Below, one piece after another: positions 1-7,165 of a stretch of 29,896 bases of DNA. Position 1 is the stretch's first letter, and each line of letters begins with the position of its first letter. The stretch lies in the NCBI GenBank assembly GCA_036386415.1, contig DASVVT010000059.1, positions 1 to 29,896 on the forward strand. The letters run 5' to 3'. The translations under genes and the position numbers were made by a program. The stretch is from DASVVT01 sp036386415 (lineage in GTDB: Bacteria > Acidobacteriota > Blastocatellia > Pyrinomonadales > Pyrinomonadaceae). The notes below the pieces were generated by a model, which had not been told where the DNA came from, made no database searches, and saw only the letters and a list, made by a program, of their open reading frames with translations.

Positions 1-2
1 GA

Positions 3-97
3 AGATTTAAACGCAGAGGGCGCAAAGTTCATCGCAAAGGTCGCAGATTCTTTGCGCTCTTTGCGCGTCTTCCTTTGCGTCCTTTGCGTTTAAATCT
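3..97. repeat. Long imperfect hairpin, GCGTTTAAATC family
   Basis: Bases 3-15 (AGATTTAAACGCA) pair perfectly with 85-97 (TGCGTTTAAATCT). Between them both arms repeat degenerate words of the CGCAAAG / CTTTGCG type, so the whole stretch can fold into one long hairpin. The same word family recurs at 13569-13663. A short stretch of another family (ACTGACTACTGA, about 138-152) follows before the uraD stop. No coding potential is seen. Confidence 0.85.
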
Positions 98-148
98 CTA
101 CTCACCCCAACCACTCTCCTCACTTTTCAAACACGCTCTGACTACTGA

Positions 149-667
149 CTACTGAGTTAAAACTTTCCCCAGCCTGAGCCGTGTGATCTTGCGTTGCTCT
201 TCGGCGGCGATGCGCAGTTCGACCTCCGGCTCGTTTGGCAGACGGGCGCGCAATAGCGCCAGCATTTCGGCTGCCGTCTTGCCCGTCGCGCAGACGATGA
301 AGATGTAACCGAACTTCTCAAGGTAAGCGCGGTTGGCCTCTGCGAGTTCGTCTTGCGTCGCCGCGTCTATGCCGCGCGCGCCCGCCTGTTCCTCCTCCGA
401 CCAACCTCGCGCCTGCGCGTCCTGCGGCCTCTGCGCTTTACGCCCGCCGATCTTCGGGTGCGCGCTGAAGGCTTCGAGCCAATCCTGCTCGCCAAGGCTC
501 CAACAGATTTGCTCAGCCGTCGTCATTAACTGCTCGACATCGCTGAACGGCCTCTGCGCTACCATCTGCCGCGCCCATTCAGTTGAGCCGCAGCACTTAA
601 GCAGCTCACCTTCCGCCTCCGCCTTGCTCAATGCATTGAAGCGTGCGAGACCCTTATGTAGTCCCAT
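149..667 (-). CDS. uraD: OHCU decarboxylase (2-oxo-4-hydroxy-4-carboxy-5-ureidoimidazoline decarboxylase)
   Basis: The product should decarboxylate OHCU, the urate-oxidation intermediate, to S-allantoin in the cytosol. Family hallmarks are visible: the HPKIG motif with the catalytic His, a downstream EEEQAG segment, and the conserved FGYIFIVCATGKTAAEML block near the C-terminus. At about 172 residues it has the usual length for the family. I chose the ATG at 667; a GTG at 688 would add seven residues (MTRQKRY) and cannot be excluded, since neither start has a strong ribosome-binding site. It is the last gene of the minus-strand purine operon, separated from alc by a nested palindromic array at 697-892. 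Identification is firm; the start is uncertain. Confidence 0.93.
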   Translation of the reverse strand: MGLHKGLARFNALSKAEAEGELLKCCGSTEWARQMVAQRPFSDVEQLMTTAEQICWSLGEQDWLEAFSAHPKIGGRKAQRPQDAQARGWSEEEQAGARGIDAATQDELAEANRAYLEKFGYIFIVCATGKTAAEMLALLRARLPNEPEVELRIAAEEQRKITRLRLGKVLTQ

Positions 668-696
668 ATAACGTTTCTGACGTGTCACGCTTTTCC

Positions 697-892
697 GTCC
701 CGTCAGGGACGGTCGATAATAGCCCAGCGATTCATCGCTGGGGATAAATTAGAAATGGTCGCGCAGTCCCGTAGGGACGGCTGAAAGATAATGGCGTTGA
801 AGAAATTTCAGCCGTCCCTACGGGACTACAGTTGTTGGCGCCAGTTCCCAGCGATAAATCGCTGGGCTATTATCGCTTAGTCCCTACGGGAC
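697..892. repeat. Nested array of six short palindromes (A-B-C-C'-B'-A')
   Basis: Six short self-complementary units lie in mirror order. A is GTCCCGTCAGGGAC (697-710) and B is CCCAGCGA-TTCA-TCGCTGGG (723-742). C is GTCCCGTAGGGAC (766-778) and C' is GTCCCTACGGGAC (814-826). B' is CCCAGCGA-TAAA-TCGCTGGG (847-866) and A' is GTCCCTACGGGAC (880-892). The linkers also pair across the array: 714-730 is perfectly complementary to 859-875, and GACGGCTGAAA near 775-785 pairs with TTTCAGCCGTC near 806-816. It fills the alc-uraD space and has no coding potential. Confidence 0.9.
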
Positions 893-956
893 AAACCAAC
901 CTTCTAACCTTCATACAACACGAGTTGCGCACTTGATTGACGCCTCTGCTCGGTTT

Positions 957-1964
957 CTACTTTTCCTCAACGCGACCGTAAACACGCAGGCGGCTCACAC
1001 CGCCGTCCGGGTAGATGTTGAAGCGGACATGCGTTAATGCGCCCGACGGCTTCAACTCGTCTGCGAAGAGGTGGCGCGTGTGCGCTTGCAATCTGCTGCG
1101 CGGCAGAAGCTCCGACCAGGCGAGGTGTATGAGCGCGTCTTCGTCCAGGCCGACAGCATCCCCGTGTGCGTCGCAGCCTTCGAGCGAGCAGCTTTCGGGA
1201 TAGTTGCCCTTGAAGTGGGAGGTGTCCACTTCGACCTGCTCGACCGCCGCGCGCGCTCCGAGCTTGATGATAACCCAATCGTGCCCGGGCCCACGGCGTC
1301 GCCTGGTCTCCCAGCCGTCGCTCATGTCTGCGGCGCGACCTGGCATGATGAGATTATGGCGGTGGCCGAAGAACATGTCGCTCGACAAGAGCACGCGGCC
1401 TCCGTGCTCGACAGACGCCAGATCAATCAGCCCTGCGCGTTTAATGCGCGCCCAGTCGGGCAAGACCTCGCCATAAACGCGCAGGCGCGCCACGCCGCCG
1501 TCAGGGTAAATCTTGAAACGCAGATGCGTCACACGGTTGAAGTGTGTTACAGGAAACGGATTTTGCGAATCGCCGCTGAGCTGCGACACGGGCAGCACCT
1601 CAGTCCACTCGACTGACTCGTCCAAAAGTTGCTCCACGTCCGGCTGCCCATCAAGCGCGCAGGCTTCGAGCGAGCAGCTTTCAGGATAGTTCCCTTTGAA
1701 GTAGCTCGTGTCCACGACGACGCCGTGAAGGCGACCGGGCAGGCCGAGGCGTATGATGCACCAGTCGTAGCCAGGCGTGCGGCGGCGGCGCGACTCCCAG
1801 CCGTCCATCCATTTGCCGCGATCCGTGTACTCACCTTCGCGGAAGATTGGAGCAGACGCCTTCAACAGGTTCTCCTTGGGCGCGAAGAAATCGTCGTTGG
1901 CGTAGAGCACAGCGCCGCCCAGACGCTCTGCCGCCAGATCAACCAGTTCAGTGAAGTCATTCAT
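957..1964 (-). CDS. alc: Allantoicase
   Basis: The product should hydrolyse allantoate to ureidoglycolate and urea. At 335 residues it has the normal allantoicase length and shows the internal duplication of this family. Each half has a copy of the module: ANDDFFAPKENL, then DGWESRRRRTPGYDWCIIRLG and DTSYFKGNYPESCSLE in the first half; SSDMFFGHRHNL, then DGWETRRRRGPGHDWVIIKLG and DTSHFKGNYPESCSLEGC in the second. Each half ends with LRFKIYPDGGVARLRVYG or VRFNIYPDGGVSRLRVYG. The start ATG lies 3 bp downstream of the allB stop, so the two are probably co-transcribed and translationally linked. It follows allantoinase in the pathway order, which supports the call. Confidence 0.95.
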   Translation of the reverse strand: MNDFTELVDLAAERLGGAVLYANDDFFAPKENLLKASAPIFREGEYTDRGKWMDGWESRRRRTPGYDWCIIRLGLPGRLHGVVVDTSYFKGNYPESCSLEACALDGQPDVEQLLDESVEWTEVLPVSQLSGDSQNPFPVTHFNRVTHLRFKIYPDGGVARLRVYGEVLPDWARIKRAGLIDLASVEHGGRVLLSSDMFFGHRHNLIMPGRAADMSDGWETRRRRGPGHDWVIIKLGARAAVEQVEVDTSHFKGNYPESCSLEGCDAHGDAVGLDEDALIHLAWSELLPRSRLQAHTRHLFADELKPSGALTHVRFNIYPDGGVSRLRVYGRVEEK

Positions 1965-1967
1965 ACG

Positions 1968-3338
1968 TCACTCGCGCGAGAGCAGCATGCCCGCAGCCTC
2001 TTTGATAAATTCCCCGCGCTCGTAAATCTTCATGCCGCGCAGGTACGTCGCCTCGACCACGCCTCGCAAGTCTCGACCGGCATACGGCGTCAGCTTGTGA
2101 CGGTGCTCTAGAAGCGCAGGCTCGACTGTGAGCGGCGCTTCGGGTCGGAAGATCAGGATGTCTGCATCTGAGCCGACGCGTAACGCACCTTTGCGACCGT
2201 TTAGCCCGACGAGCCGCGCGGGCGCGTCAGCCGTCCACTCGATCAGGCGCTCGATTGTATGGCCGCGCGCTCTCATCTCTGTCCACACGACTGGCAAGCG
2301 TAGTTGCAGGGAACTGATCCCGCCCCAGGCACGCATGAAGTCGCCCGCGTCCATCAGCTTCATCTCCGGCGGGCAAGGCGAATGGTCTGAGACGATCATG
2401 TCTATGACGCCTTCATCCAGCGCCGCCCAGAGCGCTTCCAGATTCTCGCGCTCGCGTATCGGCGGGCAGCACTTAAATGTGGTCGCCCCTTCCGCTATCT
2501 CCTCCGCCACGAACGTGAGATAGTGCGGGCACGTCTCGACGGTGATGGGCAAGCCCTCGTCTCTGGCCGCGCGTAAGAAGGGTAGCGATGACATGGACGA
2601 ATGATGCACGATGTGAACGCGCGCCCCCGTCTCTCGTGCGAGACGTATCATCAGCGCAACCGCTAAATCTTCCGCCGCTGCGGGACGCGAACGTAGAAAC
2701 GTCCCGTAGCGGCGCGGGTCTGCTTCTTCTTCTTGCGCGCCTCCCACGAGCGCCGCTTCTATCACCTCAGGGCTTTCGGCATGAACGATCAAGAGCGCGC
2801 CCAGGCGTGCTATCTCCGGCATCGCCTCGCGCAGATCAGTTTCCGTCACATGCGGGAACTCGTCCACGCCCGACGGTACGAGGAAACATTTGAAGCCGAA
2901 CACGCCACGGTCGAACATGCGCGGCAACTCCCGTACGTTGCCCGGCACGACGCCGCCCCAGAAACCAACGTCAACGTGACACTTTCCCTCAGCCGCAGCG
3001 CGTTTCGTCTCCAGATGACGAAGCGTGGTCGTAGCAGGGATACTGTTGAGCGGCATCTCAACGAGCGTCGTCACGCCGCCCGCCGCCGCCGCACGCGTCG
3101 CCGTCCGAAAACCCTCCCAGCCCGTGCGCCCCGGTTCGTTGATGTGTACGTGCGTGTCAACCAGCCCCGGCATGACCACTGCATCATCGTCAACCGTGAC
3201 GCATGGACAATCATCCGCCACATCATCAAACGCGCCTAAGCGGACGATGCGACCGTCCCGTATGTGTATCGCCGCCGCTTGAACCCCGTCAGGCGTGACG
3301 ACGCGAGAGGCGCGTATGATGAGTTCAGGCTCATTCAT
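1968..3338 (-). CDS. allB: Allantoinase
   Basis: This is a cyclic amidohydrolase that opens allantoin to allantoate. The metal ligands of the dihydroorotase/allantoinase group are visible: DTHVHINEPG near the N-terminus, the FKCFL lysine expected to be carboxylated, HAES, HIVHHSS and SDHSPCPPEMK. The GRTGWEGF and VEMPLNSIPATT segments are typical of AllB rather than hydantoinases. I chose the ATG at 3338 (MNEPELIIR); an in-frame GTG at 3371 would add eleven residues but lies inside the 3364-3440 hairpin. The product is about 456 residues, normal for the family. It lies between xdhB and alc in the operon, with alc following after 3 bp. Confidence 0.95.
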   Translation of the reverse strand: MNEPELIIRASRVVTPDGVQAAAIHIRDGRIVRLGAFDDVADDCPCVTVDDDAVVMPGLVDTHVHINEPGRTGWEGFRTATRAAAAGGVTTLVEMPLNSIPATTTLRHLETKRAAAEGKCHVDVGFWGGVVPGNVRELPRMFDRGVFGFKCFLVPSGVDEFPHVTETDLREAMPEIARLGALLIVHAESPEVIEAALVGGAQEEEADPRRYGTFLRSRPAAAEDLAVALMIRLARETGARVHIVHHSSMSSLPFLRAARDEGLPITVETCPHYLTFVAEEIAEGATTFKCCPPIRERENLEALWAALDEGVIDMIVSDHSPCPPEMKLMDAGDFMRAWGGISSLQLRLPVVWTEMRARGHTIERLIEWTADAPARLVGLNGRKGALRVGSDADILIFRPEAPLTVEPALLEHRHKLTPYAGRDLRGVVEATYLRGMKIYERGEFIKEAAGMLLSRE

Positions 3339-3363
3339 GTGTTTTGCGCAAAGCGTAGAGTTA

Positions 3364-3440
3364 CGATCCACGAAGTGACACGAAATAACACTAAACGGCC
3401 TGAGCTTTTTTCGTGCGGCTTCGTGTTTCTTCGTGGATCG
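3364..3440. repeat. Long hairpin, CACGAAG family
   Basis: CGATCCACGAAG (3364-3375) is the perfect reverse complement of 3429-3440. Further pairing continues inward (ACACGAA against TTCGTGTTT). It lies between the xdhB stop (3462) and the allB start (3338). No T-tract follows in the minus-strand direction, so a classic terminator is not obvious. Confidence 0.85.
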
Positions 3441-3461
3441 TCCATTATTAGTGCGCCCGTC

Positions 3462-4334
3462 TCATGGGCTTCCATTCAGTTGCCGCAGGAAATCGGCCAG
3501 CAGATTCGCGGCGACGCGCAGGCGGTACTGTGCTGTCGAGCGCATGTCGTCAATGGGCGCGATCTCTTCCTGAAGCGACGCGCAGGCAGCCCTGATCGTT
3601 GCTTCGTCAAGATGTTGCCCGCGCAGCAAAGCTTCCGTACGCGTGCAGCGCAGGACGGTCGGCGCGACGCTGCCAAAAGCTATGCGCGCTTCGCGGACGC
3701 GCCCGCCCGTTTCGAGGCGCGCAACGGCGGCGAAGCAGACTTTCGAGATCGCCTGTGCCTTGCGCGTGCCGACCTTGCGATAGCAGGTCTTCAGGTCGCC
3801 GGTCGTACGGGGCAAGCGTATGCGGCGCAGGAGCTCGTCCGCGCGCATCAACGTCTGCTTGTAGCCCGTGTGAAAGCCTGCGTACTTGATCCAGCGTGCG
3901 CCGCGCGCGGAGACTAATTCGAGTTCGGCGTCATAGACGAGGAGCGCGGGCGGCGTGTCTGCGGCGGGTGAAGCGTTGACGATGTTGCCGCCGAGCGTCC
4001 CGCGATTCTGTATGGCATGGCCGCCCGTCTCTCGCGCCGCCGCGCACAGGAGCGGAAACTCGCGCCGGATGGTCTCGTCCCTCTGAATCTGCGTGTACGT
4101 CACGAGCGCGCCCAGGGCGACATGCTCCGGCGTCACCTCTATGCCTTTGAGCTCGGGCAGATGCCAGATGCTCAAAAAATTCTTATGCCGCAACGCGCCG
4201 GATTCGAGCAGCACCATTAAGTCCGTCCCGCCAGCCAGCGCGCGCCACACGCCCGGCTCATTCGCCAGAAGCAGGAGCGCATCCTCCAAAGTTTTCGGCG
4301 CGCGCAAGTCGTAGTCGGGCAGGTATGCTCTCAT
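3462..4334 (-). CDS. xdhB: Xanthine dehydrogenase-family FAD-binding subunit
   Basis: This is the FAD subunit of a molybdenum hydroxylase, passing electrons from the 2Fe-2S clusters to the acceptor. It has the two FAD motifs of the CoxM/XdhB family: AGGTDLMV near residue 35 and NRGTLGGNIVNASPAADTPP near residue 110. A CO-dehydrogenase flavoprotein C-terminal domain follows. At 290 residues it has normal length. Its ATG is 3 bp past the TAA of the xdhC fragment at 4338-4550, and the likely ribosome-binding site (AAGGGGGCC) lies inside that fragment. In the ancestral operon it must have been directly coupled to xdhC; the 2-kb island now separates them. Xanthine is the likely substrate from context. 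Confidence 0.93.
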   Translation of the reverse strand: MRAYLPDYDLRAPKTLEDALLLLANEPGVWRALAGGTDLMVLLESGALRHKNFLSIWHLPELKGIEVTPEHVALGALVTYTQIQRDETIRREFPLLCAAARETGGHAIQNRGTLGGNIVNASPAADTPPALLVYDAELELVSARGARWIKYAGFHTGYKQTLMRADELLRRIRLPRTTGDLKTCYRKVGTRKAQAISKVCFAAVARLETGGRVREARIAFGSVAPTVLRCTRTEALLRGQHLDEATIRAACASLQEEIAPIDDMRSTAQYRLRVAANLLADFLRQLNGSP

Positions 4335-4337
4335 CTC

Positions 4338-4550
4338 TTAGGCCCCCTTGCGTTGGCAGGCGCGCACGACCGCGTCGAAGATTTTCATGTAGCCTGTGCA
4401 GCGACAGAGATTGCCCGCCAGACCGTTGCGTATATCTTCCCGGGTCGGCTGCGGCGTGTGCTCAAGCAAGCTGATCGCGGCCAGCACCATGCCCGGCGTG
4501 CAGATGCCACACTGCGCGCTATTATTAAAATATAACGGCGATTCTGCCAT
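4338..4550 (-). pseudogene. Displaced 3' end of the 2Fe-2S subunit gene (xdhC fragment)
   Basis: From AQCGICTPGM onward the translation is nearly identical to the C-terminal third of intact XdhC (6464-6952), differing at one His-to-Arg change and in the last residues (RKGA against DKRGT). The first ten or so residues (MAESPLYFNN) come from island DNA, so the reading frame starts by chance in the insertion. It keeps only the second cluster motif (CGIC...CRC) and lacks the plant-type ferredoxin domain, so it cannot be a working subunit. Because it sits immediately before xdhB, its translation may still help start xdhB. It most likely represents the original end of xdhC, pushed away by the insertion. 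Confidence 0.88.
4354..4519. repeat. 166-bp direct repeat, copy 1 (original xdhC 3' end)
   Basis: This aligns without gaps to 6483-6648 (offset 2129), with mismatches only at 4419/6548 and 4440-4441/6569-6570. That is 163 of 166 identical. Homology stops abruptly at both edges. It codes for the end of the 2Fe-2S subunit and marks the boundary of the inserted island on the xdhB side. Confidence 0.95.
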
Positions 4551-4578
4551 AGTTGCTTTGGTGAAGTGCTCCTTAACG

Positions 4579-5223
4579 TTAAAGGCTGACTAGGAATTCT
4601 ACGAACGGTTTGAAGCACTGGAAGCATCGATCTGCTATATCTTGATAAAGACACTTGCTTAATATGAGAGGTGCATCAACTGTTTCTGTATAACGTTTAC
4701 CGTACTTCTCGAAGAGACTCTCAATGATCCTCTTTGGTGGCAAGTCATGATTTTGATCTTCTACAGGAATTTGCCATGTAACATTTAAAGAATTAGCGCC
4801 AAGCCGGTTTTTTAATGAATCTTCAGCGGCTAGAACGAGTGCCTCTAATTCATACTTGAAACAAAAAACCTTAAAGCGCTCTTTAAGTCTGGTATCGTCT
4901 TGAGCTTTCTTCATCCGCAAGGCGTCACTGAAATTCTGCAAGATGCCATGCACCAACTGATCGACGGTTTCATGCGGGAAAGCCTTGTTTTTTGGATATA
5001 AGTCGGGCATAGCTACAACAATAGAGTATGGATCATTGAGAATAATATTTGCTGCTCTTATCGGAACTTTCATTAATACTGACTCCTTCTTATCGCCGAC
5101 CGGTGATTCAAAGAAGTTGATAGTCGTACCCTCTTGCTGCTTTTGCTCAAGCAAAGGTCTTAATAATGCCTGCATAGCGGCTTTATCTGAGGGACCTTCA
5201 ACATAAACCATGACTTCTTTCAT
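4579..5223 (-). CDS. DUF4276-like protein, TOPRIM-like, island partner of the AAA ATPase
   Basis: This 214-residue protein has the layout I associate with DUF4276. An N-terminal strand ends in an acidic motif (VMVYVEGPSDKAAMQALLRPLL, Glu9 and Asp13). A central VVAMPDLYP segment has a conserved-type Asp. Then come KYELEALVLAAEDSLKNRL, HDLPPKRIIESLFEKYGKRY, and a C-terminal CFQCFKPFVEFL. The hhEGxxD pattern plus a following Asp resembles TOPRIM nucleases, but catalysis is inferred. Its ATG overlaps the ATPase stop as ATGA (5220-5223), so the two are translationally coupled. By analogy with OLD, PARIS and similar ATPase-TOPRIM pairs it may be the effector of an anti-phage system; no direct evidence here. 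AT-rich composition differs from the neighbours. Confidence 0.72.
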   Translation of the reverse strand: MKEVMVYVEGPSDKAAMQALLRPLLEQKQQEGTTINFFESPVGDKKESVLMKVPIRAANIILNDPYSIVVAMPDLYPKNKAFPHETVDQLVHGILQNFSDALRMKKAQDDTRLKERFKVFCFKYELEALVLAAEDSLKNRLGANSLNVTWQIPVEDQNHDLPPKRIIESLFEKYGKRYTETVDAPLILSKCLYQDIADRCFQCFKPFVEFLVSL

Positions 5224-6401
5224 GCAAGTCGCTCCAATTCGTCGCTTCGGTGCATAATCTCAATTTCTTGCGCACCAAAATCTTCTAGATTTTCTTTTAA
5301 CGCCTTAGAGTCTATAGGCTTGACGAATATTGCCTCACCATTTTCTTTTCGCATTACGGCAATTCGAGATACATCGAATTGCATGAGGAAATAGGAGGCA
5401 TGCGTTGCTAAAAGAATCTGGGTACGATCAGATGCCTTCTCAAACAATCCGGCAAGTATTGGTAATGTTCGGGGATGAACTCCCTGATCAGGTTCATCAA
5501 TGCAAATAAGAGATGGCGGATTGGGTTGCACGCAAAGCACAGTCCAGCAGATTAAACGGAGAATACCATCTGACAAGTCGGCGAGACTGAGATCACCGTC
5601 AACTCCTTTCTCCTGCCAGAACGCTATTACTTCACCGGGTCCGCCACGTGCTTTAACTGTAAGCCCTTTGAAACCTGGAATAGCAGAGCGCAAGTGTTGT
5701 TGTAGCTCATCGAAGATCGGCTGATGCTCTGTCATAAGGTAGTGCAAAACTGAACTTAAGTTCCTAGCGTCTTCATGCAGAACAGGCTCCTGTTCAATTG
5801 GAATCGATTTGCGAATCTTATCGTTGGCGATATTGAACGAACTATAGAATCGCCAGCCTTGAATATACTCACGTAAATTATACAGAGTTACCATCGCCGG
5901 GTTAGTAACAGTGCTAAGAGCAAGCTGATTTGGACGCCTTAAGGCTATTTCCTGTCTTTCAAGTTTTCTTGATTCTGGCTCTCGAATCACTCCTTTACGT
6001 TCTTTAATGTCCATAAACAACAGAGGTTTCATATGTTGTGATCCAAGAGGTCTCGCTAACTGCACTCGCTCAAATGAAATGTGAGTGCGCCCTACTGGAC
6101 CCATAAGTTCGCCCTGATACCGAACAGGGACTTCCTGACCAGTATCAATTTCTATGCTCCACCAAAATCGTTCTGGGCCGGGAATGTGGAAAACCTGCTG
6201 ACCTATTGAACCTTCAACAATCTCTGGAGGTATGTCTTGATAAAGACTATCTCGAAGAAATTTAAGAAACTCAAGAAGGCTCGATTTGCCTGATCCATTA
6301 GCTCCTACTAGAATCTCTAATGAATCAAAGGAGGCAAGAAAATCTCTAAATGGACGGTAGCCACGAACCTTCACGGACTTTAAGCGATATTGTAATGTCA
6401 T
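5220..6401 (-). CDS. SMC/OLD-like AAA family ATPase in island
   Basis: This 393-residue protein belongs to the AAA_15/AAA_21 group of ABC-type ATPases related to RecF, OLD and SMC. Walker A is GANGSGKSS (residues 33-41). A signature-like LADLSDGILRL lies near residue 280, Walker B is SLICIDEP with Asp302/Glu303, and the H-loop is ATHASYF with His334. It lacks a TOPRIM domain of its own; the overlapping downstream gene seems to supply one in trans. The ATG at 6401 has a strong AAGGAGG eight bases upstream, which decides it over an in-frame GTG at 6443. It probably senses or binds nucleic acid and controls the partner protein. No signal or membrane segments are seen. Confidence 0.85.
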   Translation of the reverse strand: MTLQYRLKSVKVRGYRPFRDFLASFDSLEILVGANGSGKSSLLEFLKFLRDSLYQDIPPEIVEGSIGQQVFHIPGPERFWWSIEIDTGQEVPVRYQGELMGPVGRTHISFERVQLARPLGSQHMKPLLFMDIKERKGVIREPESRKLERQEIALRRPNQLALSTVTNPAMVTLYNLREYIQGWRFYSSFNIANDKIRKSIPIEQEPVLHEDARNLSSVLHYLMTEHQPIFDELQQHLRSAIPGFKGLTVKARGGPGEVIAFWQEKGVDGDLSLADLSDGILRLICWTVLCVQPNPPSLICIDEPDQGVHPRTLPILAGLFEKASDRTQILLATHASYFLMQFDVSRIAVMRKENGEAIFVKPIDSKALKENLEDFGAQEIEIMHRSDELERLA

Positions 6402-6463
6402 CCTATCTTCCTCCTTGCGCGAGTTAGAATTCTCAAATATCACAGTAACTTTTACTCATTGAG

Positions 6464-6952
<489 letters not shown>

Positions 6953-6995
6953 GGTCGACTCCTACGCTCATCTATTTAATGCCAGTTTGACGGAA

Positions 6996-7165
6996 GCGGC
7001 TCTGCCGCCGCGCTGTGCGGAAAGCCTGTGACTTTCCGTCCTGTGTCATTGAAAATATCTGGCGAGGCTACGCCTCGCGCTCGGCAAGGCGCAGCCTTGC
7101 CAGAGATAAAGTGAGTAGTCAACGGAAAGGCAGAGCCTTTCCGCATAGCCAGGCGGCACAGCCGC
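6996..7165. repeat. Second nested array of six palindromes (A-B-C-C'-B'-A')
   Basis: The units are GCGGCTCTGCCGC (6996-7008), CGGAAAG-N7-CTTTCCG (7018-7038) and GCGAGGCTACGCCTCGC (7062-7078). They are followed by GGCAAGGCGCAGCCTTGCC (7083-7101), CGGAAAG-N7-CTTTCCG (7123-7143) and GCGGCACAGCCGC (7153-7165). The order mirrors around the middle, so each arm folds locally and the whole can also fold as one long hairpin (for example TATCTGGCGAGG with CCTTGCCAGAGATA). It fills the xdhA-xdhC space right up to the xdhA stop at 7166. The plan is the same as 697-892 with different words. Confidence 0.9.

Noticed and set aside
1071..2111. Long plus-strand frames opposite alc
   Set aside because: They are antisense shadows of a GC-rich gene; alc on the minus strand has clear family motifs throughout.
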